Positions 8,038-15,214 of a DNA stretch of 34,672 nucleotides are shown here, one piece after another. The position numbers and the translations under genes are program-made. The DNA is taken from positions 1 through 34,672 of the forward strand of contig LVAK01000007.1 of assembly GCA_001604035.1 (NCBI GenBank). Direction: 5' to 3'. A model generated the notes under the pieces. It searched no databases. It was not told the origin of the DNA and saw only the letters and a program-made list of their open reading frames with translations. Every line of letters starts with the position of its first letter. Position 1 is the stretch's first letter. This DNA comes from Clostridiales bacterium Firm_05. GTDB taxonomy: Bacteria; Bacillota; Clostridia; Oscillospirales; Ruminococcaceae.

Positions 8038-8649
8038 TCAATAATATATTATCCAATTGTCGCCGGCAAGGTACATATCGATCGAGCCTTCTTCCATCTC
8101 TTCGACCGCCTCGCCGCCTGCTTTTATCTGCATATTGCAGAAAACTGCGTAGCCGTCAGTGACCTTCGGCGGCTCAAGTCCGATACTTTCATACATTCTG
8201 GTAAGATTCTCTTCCACAAACATGAGATCCTCACTGTCAAGCTTTTCATAGCCGGTCATGTTCGTCTCATAGGTTATCGGAGCAGAATATTTCTTTTCAA
8301 GTTCCGCAGTAATATCCGCCATTTCTCCGGTCATTTCACTTGCTTCTTCATACAGCGAATCAAATTCGTCCGGATCATTCGCTTCAAGAGCTTCAAGATA
8401 TTCCGGAGGATACTGATAACTCAGCAGCAGCATGGGATCACAATTATCCATAGCATCAAAAATAGCCTCAGCCTCTGCACGGCATGGAAGATCTGTGTTT
8501 CCATCATCAGTCAGGACCGAAGATGCAGTTTCCTCCTGTACAGAGTAATTTTTTGATGAACTGCTGCTCTTATCGCTGCATGACATCAGCGCATATACTG
8601 ACACTGCTGATAAAACAGATAATACAATCAGCTTTTTTGTTTTCAGCAT
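8038..8649 (-). CDS. Putative lipoprotein of unknown function inside the lysine operon
   Basis: The 203-residue product starts with a classic lipoprotein signal peptide (MLKTKKLIVLSVLSAVSVYA then LMSC, with the lipidated Cys near residue 24), followed by a serine-rich linker and a mostly acidic, soluble domain. A helical-looking stretch (DEFDSLYEEASEMTGEMADI) is followed by beta-like segments near the C-terminus (GYAVFCNMQIKAGG, GSIDMYLAGDNWIIYY). I do not recognise the domain. The start codon overlaps the dapA stop (TAATG), so translation is coupled to dapA, and dapB follows 21 nt later. The position makes co-regulation by lysine likely, but a function in lysine metabolism is only inferred. 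Confidence 0.85.
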   Translation of the reverse strand: MLKTKKLIVLSVLSAVSVYALMSCSDKSSSSSKNYSVQEETASSVLTDDGNTDLPCRAEAEAIFDAMDNCDPMLLLSYQYPPEYLEALEANDPDEFDSLYEEASEMTGEMADITAELEKKYSAPITYETNMTGYEKLDSEDLMFVEENLTRMYESIGLEPPKVTDGYAVFCNMQIKAGGEAVEEMEEGSIDMYLAGDNWIIYY

Positions 8650-9539
8650 TACTTTATAAGTCCGTGTCTTTCAAGAGTTGCCTTCAGCTTAGCCTTGTGC
8701 TCGTCTGTCATCTCACAGAGCGGCAGACGGCATGGGCCTGCATTCCAGCCAACCATATTCATTGCTTCCTTTGCAGGGATCGGATTCACCTCAATGAACA
8801 GATCGTTGATGAGGTCAAGATACTCTATCTGGAGCTTTGTTGCCTCAGCAAAATTGTTGTCAAGGCAAAGCTGTACCATATCATGCATTTCCTTAGGTAT
8901 AACGTGTGATGCAACTGAGATAACGCCCTTGCCTCCGAGAGACATAACAGGTACTACCATATCATCATTGCCGCTGTATACGTCGATATCGTCTCCGCAC
9001 TCAGCCACGAGCTTTGCAACATAGCTGATATTTCCGCTTGCTTCCTTGATAGCTGCGATATTCTTATGCTTTGCAAGCTCCTTAACAGTTGCAACATCAA
9101 AGCCGCAGCCTGTTCTGCTTGGAACATTGTAGAGTATTATCGGTATATTCACAGCGTCAGCTATAGCTGTGAAGTGAGCGATAAGACCTCTCTGTGTAGC
9201 CTTGTTGTAATAAGGAGTTACGTGGAGAAGAGCATCTGCGCCGGCGGCCTCAGCCTCCTTTGAGAGCTCAACTGCATACTTTGTATCGTTGCTGCCTGCG
9301 CCTGCTATTACAGGTACTCTTCCGGCAACGTGCTTTACAGCAAACTTGATGCAGTCACGGTGCTCGTCGTCAGTCATTGTTGCAGACTCACCTGTAGTAC
9401 CGCAGATAACAACAGCATCTGTCCCCTTCTCGATCTGGTCGTCGATTATGCGTCCCAGCTCGTCATAGTTTATCGAACCGTCGCTGTTCATAGGAGTTAT
9501 GATCGCTACAGCAGCGCCGGTGAAAATGGTATTCTTCAT
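8649..9539 (-). CDS. dapA: 4-hydroxy-tetrahydrodipicolinate synthase
   Basis: DapA condenses pyruvate with aspartate semialdehyde, the first step of the diaminopimelate/lysine branch. The 296-residue protein carries the family motifs in order: GAAVAIITPMNSDGS, the pyruvate-binding loop GTTGESATM, the catalytic tyrosine in ILYNVPSRTGC, and the Schiff-base lysine in AAIKEASGN. The start at 9539 is supported by AAGGAG at 9550-9545. It directly follows asd, with only a 114-bp paired-hairpin repeat between them, and its stop codon overlaps the start of a lipoprotein gene. Expression is expected to fall when lysine binds the leader riboswitch. Confidence 0.98.
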   Translation of the reverse strand: MKNTIFTGAAVAIITPMNSDGSINYDELGRIIDDQIEKGTDAVVICGTTGESATMTDDEHRDCIKFAVKHVAGRVPVIAGAGSNDTKYAVELSKEAEAAGADALLHVTPYYNKATQRGLIAHFTAIADAVNIPIILYNVPSRTGCGFDVATVKELAKHKNIAAIKEASGNISYVAKLVAECGDDIDVYSGNDDMVVPVMSLGGKGVISVASHVIPKEMHDMVQLCLDNNFAEATKLQIEYLDLINDLFIEVNPIPAKEAMNMVGWNAGPCRLPLCEMTDEHKAKLKATLERHGLIK

Positions 9540-9551
9540 AATGATCTCCTT

Positions 9552-9665
9552 TCCGGAATTATCGTTTTACGTAAGGGAGCCCGCCCTCGGGCTCCCTTAC
9601 TATTATATGTGTATCTTCGGGAGGGCGAGGGCGCCTTCCTCTACAGTGCGGTCATTTATTCCGGA
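9552..9665. repeat. 114-bp paired inverted hairpin element filling the asd-dapA gap
   Basis: The ends are TCCGGAAT (9552-9559) and ATTCCGGA (9658-9665). The left arm holds a perfect 13-bp hairpin, GTAAGGGAGCCCG/CGGGCTCCCTTAC with loop CCCT (9571-9600). The right arm, read in reverse complement, holds GGAAGGCG/CGCCCTCC with the same CCCT loop (9619-9639). The two arms align along their length, but stem bases differ on both sides of each stem. The element begins right after the asd stop codon and ends at the dapA ribosome site. Confidence 0.8.
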
Positions 9666-10745
<1,080 letters not shown>

Positions 10746-10776
10746 TTTCTTATTCTCCTTAAAAAATTTTGCATAA

Positions 10777-10803
10777 AATAACAAAAACCGGTTGCAAACC
10801 GGC
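10777..10803 (-). terminator. Intrinsic terminator of the lysine riboswitch
   Basis: On the minus strand CCGGTT-TGC-AACCGG (10802-10788) is followed by TTTTTGTTATTTT, a classic intrinsic terminator. It lies between the aptamer and asd, so it is the expression platform expected to form when lysine is bound. Confidence 0.88.
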
Positions 10804-10852
10804 TCATCATACGTTATAATAGAAATGTTGACATAACAGTGAACTGATATGT

Positions 10853-11016
10853 CAGTAGCTCTCCATCATAAGGAATGATGACAGCCATATACCTGTTTGA
10901 TATACAGCCAGAACAGAATTTACCGGAGACCGTCCTTCGGCAGCCTTGCCTTTCGCAGTACACCATCGGACTGGTCATCCCGTGTACGGTTACTTTTCGT
11001 GGCTGCGCCTCTACCT
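10853..11016 (-). promoter_or_regulatory. Lysine riboswitch (L box) controlling asd-dapA-dapB
   Basis: The minus-strand leader carries the L-box landmarks: 5' GGTAGAGGCGC, internal GCCGAAGGACGG and GGCTGTATATC segments, and 3' TGGAGAGCTAC. The 5' GTAG pairs with the 3' CTAC to close P1. The span of about 160 nt fits the class. A consensus promoter lies directly upstream and a terminator directly downstream. By family knowledge, lysine binding favours termination and lowers asd/dap expression. A competing TGACATA/TATGTCA pairing between aptamer and terminator may be part of the antiterminator. Confidence 0.9.
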
Positions 11017-11023
11017 TGTTTAC

Positions 11024-11052
11024 ATAATAACACGTTAACAGCTTGTTGTCAA
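11024..11052 (-). promoter_or_regulatory. Promoter of the riboswitch-controlled lysine operon
   Basis: TTGACA (11052-11047), a 17-nt spacer and TATTAT (11029-11024) lie on the minus strand. The expected transcript start near 11017 falls at the 5' edge of the lysine aptamer. Confidence 0.9.
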
Positions 11053-11103
11053 CAGTTTTTTCAGATTTTTCATAAAAATATTTTATACAGAAAGTGAGCA
11101 TAT

Positions 11104-11799
11104 ATGAGCATATTTACTGATATCGAAGCTGCTCTTATGGAGCTCAGGGACGAAAAATACGCTTCATTCCAGAAAAATCTCACGCCGGAGCTTGAAAAAG
11201 AGCACTTCATAGGTGTACGCACACCAGCGCTCCGAAAGCTTGCAAAAGAGCTCAGGAAGCGGTCTGATACAGAGGAGTTCCTGGCATCGCTCCCCCACGG
11301 CAGCTTTGAAGAGGATCAGATCCATTCATTTATCATCTCAGATGAGAAGGACTTCGGGAAATGTCTGGCTCAGACCGAGGCTTTTCTGCCGTATATCAAC
11401 AACTGGGCCACCTGTGACCAGTTCTCGCCAAAGGTGTTTGCAAAGCACCGTGAAGAGCTTCTGCCGCATATAAGGCGCTGGATAGCTTCCGGCCGGACAT
11501 ATACGGTCAGGTTCGCAGCGGGTATGCTGATGAAACACTTTCTCGGTGACAGCTTCCTGACAGAATATGCCGATATGGTTGCAGAGATACATTCGGATGA
11601 ATACTACATAAACATGATGCGGGCATGGTACTTTGCCACCGCACTCGCCACGAACTATGACGATGTCCTGACATATATCGAGTATAAACGGCTGGATGTA
11701 TGGACTCACAATAAAACGATACAGAAGGCTGCTGAAAGCTTCAGGATAACCAAAGAACACAAGCAGCATCTGAATACCCTGAAAATAAAAGGAGCATGA
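11104..11799 (+). CDS. DNA alkylation repair protein, AlkD-like HEAT-repeat glycosylase
   Basis: The 231-residue protein matches the AlkD family of HEAT-like DNA glycosylases that remove alkylated bases. Recognisable segments are GVRTPALRKLAKEL near the N-terminus, SFEEDQIHSFII, the NNWATCDQFSPKVF segment with the family Trp-x-x-x-Asp region, and SGRTYTVRFAAGMLMKHFL. Many small Firmicute relatives lack tested activity, so glycosylase function is inferred. The start at 11104 has only a weak site (AGTGAG). No convincing promoter was found in the AT-rich DNA between it and the divergent lysine promoter. The gene ends in AAAGGAGCATGA, providing the ribosome site for queA, so the two are co-transcribed. 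Confidence 0.88.
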   Translation: MSIFTDIEAALMELRDEKYASFQKNLTPELEKEHFIGVRTPALRKLAKELRKRSDTEEFLASLPHGSFEEDQIHSFIISDEKDFGKCLAQTEAFLPYINNWATCDQFSPKVFAKHREELLPHIRRWIASGRTYTVRFAAGMLMKHFLGDSFLTEYADMVAEIHSDEYYINMMRAWYFATALATNYDDVLTYIEYKRLDVWTHNKTIQKAAESFRITKEHKQHLNTLKIKGA

Positions 11800-11801
11800 C
11801 A

Positions 11802-12833
11802 GTGGAACTTTTAAAATCAGACTTTTACTACGACCTTCCGGAGGAGCTTATCGCCCAGCACCCTGTTGAGCCGAGAAACGCATCAAGAATGATGTGCGTT
11901 GACCGCAGGACAGGTGCACTCTCCCACCAGCACTTCTATAATCTATGCGAGCACCTGAAAGAAGGTGACTTGCTGGTGATGAACGATTCCCGTGTAATAC
12001 CTGCAAGACTTTACGGTGAAAAGATCGAAAACGGCACATTCATCGAGTTTCTCCTTCTTGAACAAAAGGGCGACAAGCTCTGGGAGATAATCTGCCGTCC
12101 GGGCAAGAAGGCAAAGGTGGGAACACGCTTTTCCTTCGGCGGAGGCCGCCTCATCGCAGAGGTGAAGGAAGTCAAGGATGACGGCAACCGTATCGTGCAG
12201 TTCGAGTGCGATGGAAATTTCTTCACTGCACTTGAGGATGTGGGACAGATGCCCCTGCCGCCTTATATAACAGAAAAGCTGGAGGACAAGGAACGCTATC
12301 AGACTGTATACTCCAAGGAGCTCGGCTCGGCTGCCGCTCCCACAGCAGGTCTGCACTTCACTCCGGAAATGCTGGACGAGCTCCGCTCCCGTGGCATAAA
12401 GACCGCATTTGTTACCCTTCATGTCGGTCTCGGCACATTCCGTCCGGTAAAGGAGGACAATGTCCTCGATCACAAAATGCACAGCGAACACTATTATCTG
12501 CCAAAGGATACCGCCGACCTCATAAATGAGACAAAGGCAAACGGCGGAAGAGTTATCGCTGTCGGCACTACCACCTGCCGCACACTTGAAAGCGTTGCAA
12601 CTTTCTATAAGGAGATAGCCGAGCATGAGGGATATACCGACATCTTCATCTATCCCTCCTATGAATTCAAGTGCATCGACGGACTTATAACCAATTTCCA
12701 CCTGCCGGAAAGCACTCTTATTATGCTGGTTTCCGCATTCATGGGCTATGATAATACAATGAACGCCTACAAAGAGGCTGTAAAGGAACGCTACAGATTC
12801 TTCAGCTTCGGTGACTGTATGTGCATTCTTTGA
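11802..12833 (+). CDS. queA: S-adenosylmethionine:tRNA ribosyltransferase-isomerase (GTG start)
   Basis: QueA transfers the ribosyl part of SAM to preQ1 in tRNA, giving epoxyqueuosine. The sequence has the family N-terminus SDFYYDLPEELIAQHPVEPR, then VMNDSRVIPARLYGEK, AAPTAGLHFTPEML, FVTLHVGLGTFRPV, AVGTTTCRTLES, and TNFHLPESTLIMLVSAF near the end. At 343 residues the length is normal. An ATG at 11796 overlaps the upstream stop but sits only 1 nt from GGAG, whereas the GTG at 11802 is spaced 7 nt and gives the usual N-terminus, so GTG is preferred. Tgt, the preceding step of the pathway, is encoded 560 bp downstream. Confidence 0.95.
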   Translation: MELLKSDFYYDLPEELIAQHPVEPRNASRMMCVDRRTGALSHQHFYNLCEHLKEGDLLVMNDSRVIPARLYGEKIENGTFIEFLLLEQKGDKLWEIICRPGKKAKVGTRFSFGGGRLIAEVKEVKDDGNRIVQFECDGNFFTALEDVGQMPLPPYITEKLEDKERYQTVYSKELGSAAAPTAGLHFTPEMLDELRSRGIKTAFVTLHVGLGTFRPVKEDNVLDHKMHSEHYYLPKDTADLINETKANGGRVIAVGTTTCRTLESVATFYKEIAEHEGYTDIFIYPSYEFKCIDGLITNFHLPESTLIMLVSAFMGYDNTMNAYKEAVKERYRFFSFGDCMCIL

Positions 12834-12874
12834 TATGCACAAGATCACAGCGCAATATCTGACCGAAAAATAGG

Positions 12875-12903
12875 TTGCAGTTTTTCCTTAAAAGTGATAT
12901 AAT
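12875..12903 (+). promoter_or_regulatory. Promoter of the PAS-protein and tgt genes
   Basis: TTGCAG (12875-12880), a 17-nt spacer and TATAAT (12898-12903) are present, with TGA directly before the -10 (extended TGnTATAAT). The leader to the PAS gene is about 80 nt and contains a weak GCCTG/CAGGC hairpin. Confidence 0.85.
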
Positions 12904-12993
12904 ATAAAGAAGTGATGCCAAACATTACAGAAGCCTGTTTTTCCTAACGCAGGCAAGACATAATCATAATCATCAGAGGAGAATGGATAGAAA

Positions 12994-13368
12994 ATGGAAC
13001 TTGTTGATTTTTTCAAGGGGGCTATCGATACATTAACCAGTCCTATGGTCATATGCAACCTTGATTATAAGATCATCTACATGAACAAAGCTGCTAAAAA
13101 GGCATATCAGTCACGCCGGAAAAATGATATGTATGGCACCTCTATGCGCTGCTACTTCAACGAAGAGGATCTTTCAAAGCTTGATATGTCTATCGAATGG
13201 TTCAAGGAGGATACCAAAAACAACAAAGTATTCGCCTTCCATGACGATGAGCAGAATCAGGACGTCTACATAAGAGCCATCAGAGGCGAGGACGGCACCC
13301 TTCAGGGCTTTTTCAATTACCATGAGTCCAGAGAGCCTGAAAAGGGAAAGGAATACGATCTGGACTGA
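12994..13368 (+). CDS. Stand-alone PAS-domain protein
   Basis: The 124-residue protein is essentially one PAS domain: an N-terminal helix (MELVDFFKGAIDTLTSPMVI), the PAS core NLDYKIIYMNKAAKKAY, a middle region with MRCYFNEED, and C-terminal strands VYIRAIRGEDGTLQGFFNYH. It has no output domain, signal peptide or membrane segment, so it is a cytosolic single-domain sensor or protein-interaction module; ligand and partner are unknown. GGAG lies 12 nt before the ATG, which is loose. It has its own strong promoter and lies between queA and tgt, 22 nt before tgt, so it should be co-transcribed with tgt. Confidence 0.85.
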   Translation: MELVDFFKGAIDTLTSPMVICNLDYKIIYMNKAAKKAYQSRRKNDMYGTSMRCYFNEEDLSKLDMSIEWFKEDTKNNKVFAFHDDEQNQDVYIRAIRGEDGTLQGFFNYHESREPEKGKEYDLD

Positions 13369-13390
13369 TAAATATAATTAAGGAGCAATT

Positions 13391-14521
13391 ATGTTTACTC
13401 TTTTAAAAAAAGACAATAAGGCAAGAAGAGGCTGTTTTGAGACTGTTCACGGTACATTCCAGACGCCTTGCTTCATGAATGTTGGCACTGCTGCGGCTAT
13501 AAAGGGCGGTATATCCTCCGTGGATATGCGTGACCTCAAGACTCAGGTAGAGCTCTGCAACACATACCACCTCCACCTGCGTCCCGGAGACCACGTTATC
13601 AAACAGATGGGCGGACTTCATAAGTTTATGAACTGGGATAAGCCCATACTCACCGACAGCGGCGGATTCCAGGTATTCTCACTGGCAAAGCTGCGTAAGA
13701 TAAAGGAGGAAGGCGTTTACTTCGCCTCCCATATCGACGGAAAGCGTATATTCATGGGACCGGAGGAAAGTATGCAGATACAGTCAAATCTGGGCTCAAC
13801 TATCGCAATGGCCTTCGACGAGTGTATCGAGAATCCTTCACCGAGGAAGTACGTTGAAGCCTCTATCGAGCGCACTACACGCTGGCTCAACAGGTGCAGA
13901 GAGGAAATGGCTAGGCTCAACAGTCTGCCTGATACCATAAACAAGCACCAGATGCTCTTCGGCATAAATCAGGGCTCGACCTACGATGACCTCCGTATAA
14001 AGCATATGGAGGATATTGCAAAGCTCGATCTTGACGGCTATGCTATCGGCGGTCTTGCTGTTGGCGAGGAGACCTCTGAGATGTACCGCATCATCGATGT
14101 GGTAGAACCGTTTATGCCTGTAAATAAGCCAAGATACCTTATGGGAGTAGGAACTCCGTCCAATATAATCGAAGCTGTTGCCCGTGGCGTTGATATGTTT
14201 GACTGCGTAATGCCGAGCCGTAACGCCCGCCATGCAACGGTGTTCACATGGAGCGGTATCATGCACCTGGGCAACAAATGCTATGAGACCGATCCACGTC
14301 CGGTAGATGAGCAGTGCGACTGTCCTACCTGCCGCAACTTCAGCAGGGCATATATCCGCCACCTCTTCAAAGCACATGAACAGCTCGCCGGCAGACTTGC
14401 CGTACAGCATAATCTCTACTTCTACAACACTCTTACAGAGAAGATCAGAGAAGCTATCGATGAGGACAGATTTGAACAGTTCAGGCAGAAATATTCCGAA
14501 CTTCTTGCCGCAAGAATATGA
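13391..14521 (+). CDS. tgt: tRNA-guanine transglycosylase (queuine/preQ1 tRNA-ribosyltransferase)
   Basis: Tgt exchanges guanine-34 of GUN-anticodon tRNAs for preQ1, the step before QueA. The 376-residue protein shows GTFQTPCFMNVGT, LCNTYHLHLRPG, the substrate-site Asp in LTDSGGFQVFSL, the catalytic nucleophile Asp in DMFDCVMPSRNARHA, and the zinc site CDCPTC with a downstream His in AYIRHLFKAHE. The start has AAGGAG 6 nt upstream. The stop codon overlaps ATGATCGGAGG, which serves as the ribosome site for the downstream HAD gene. Sequence and length are normal. Confidence 0.98.
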   Translation: MFTLLKKDNKARRGCFETVHGTFQTPCFMNVGTAAAIKGGISSVDMRDLKTQVELCNTYHLHLRPGDHVIKQMGGLHKFMNWDKPILTDSGGFQVFSLAKLRKIKEEGVYFASHIDGKRIFMGPEESMQIQSNLGSTIAMAFDECIENPSPRKYVEASIERTTRWLNRCREEMARLNSLPDTINKHQMLFGINQGSTYDDLRIKHMEDIAKLDLDGYAIGGLAVGEETSEMYRIIDVVEPFMPVNKPRYLMGVGTPSNIIEAVARGVDMFDCVMPSRNARHATVFTWSGIMHLGNKCYETDPRPVDEQCDCPTCRNFSRAYIRHLFKAHEQLAGRLAVQHNLYFYNTLTEKIREAIDEDRFEQFRQKYSELLAARI

Positions 14522-14532
14522 TCGGAGGAAAC

Positions 14533-15198
14533 ATGATAACAGCTATTTTTGATATGGACGGTACTCTTGCCGATACTATTGCTGATCTTTCCGATGCCGT
14601 GAATCATGGATTGAGAGAAATGGGATACCCTGAACATTCCTACAAGGAATACAAGCACTTCGTTGGCAACGGCGCACAAAAACTCTGTTACCGTGCGCTC
14701 CCGGATGAACATAAAGACGATGCCGGAAAGCTCCATGAGTTGTTCAGTGAATACTACGGCAGGCATTTTCTGGATAAAACCGTTGTTTATGACGGCATCA
14801 CAGACTGCCTTACCGCACTTGAAGCTGCCGGTGTGCAGCTTGCCATAGCCACAAATAAACCACAGGATTTCGCAAGGAGCATTGCCTCCGCATTGCTGCC
14901 GGATATTCATTTTGTAAAGATCCTGGGAGGCTGTGCGGAAAGGCCAAAAAAACCGGATCCAGCTATTATCGCCGAAATCATCGGAAGCCTTCCGGCAGAA
15001 GGCAATGTATATATGATCGGTGACAGCAATGTCGATGTCCGGACAGGAAAAAACGCCGGTATCACATCAATAGGCTGTTCATGGGGATTCAGAGGCCGCC
15101 AGGAGCTTGAAGAAGAAGGTGCTGACTTTATAGCAGAAAAGCCTTCGGATATCACCAATATCATACTAAATAAATGCAAAAGCCATGAAGATGAATGA
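14533..15198 (+). CDS. HAD-superfamily phosphatase (phosphoglycolate-phosphatase-like)
   Basis: The 221-residue protein has all four HAD motifs: I, FDMDGTLADT with two Asp; II, LAIATNKPQ; III, the Lys in RPKKPDP; and IV, MIGDSNVDVRTGKNAG. The alpha-helical cap between motifs I and II is the C1 type of the Gph group. It probably dephosphorylates a small phosphate ester such as 2-phosphoglycolate, but HAD specificity cannot be read from sequence. ATG 14533 was chosen because GGAGG sits 4 nt upstream; the in-frame ATG at 14518 overlaps the tgt stop and lacks a ribosome site. The last codons lie in the 5' arm and loop of the terminator that follows. Confidence 0.88.
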   Translation: MITAIFDMDGTLADTIADLSDAVNHGLREMGYPEHSYKEYKHFVGNGAQKLCYRALPDEHKDDAGKLHELFSEYYGRHFLDKTVVYDGITDCLTALEAAGVQLAIATNKPQDFARSIASALLPDIHFVKILGGCAERPKKPDPAIIAEIIGSLPAEGNVYMIGDSNVDVRTGKNAGITSIGCSWGFRGRQELEEEGADFIAEKPSDITNIILNKCKSHEDE

Positions 15199-15212
15199 TC
15201 TTCATGGCTTTT
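15178..15212. terminator. Bidirectional terminator between two convergent genes
   Basis: A 15-bp stem, AAAAGCCATGAAGAT (15178-15192) with its complement at 15198-15212 and a 5-nt loop, has A- and T-runs on both sides. The HAD gene's stop codon falls at the loop boundary, and the convergent gene's stop lies 2 bp beyond, so the same hairpin serves both strands. Confidence 0.88.
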
Positions 15213-15214
15213 TC

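Noticed and set aside
11943-12848. 301-codon open frame antisense to queA
   Set aside because: No family motifs or ribosome site; fully overlapped by the well-supported queA.
12834-12993. Possible preQ1 riboswitch near the queuosine genes
   Set aside because: The leader has a promoter and a weak hairpin, but no recognisable preQ1 aptamer pattern, and queA lies upstream of it.
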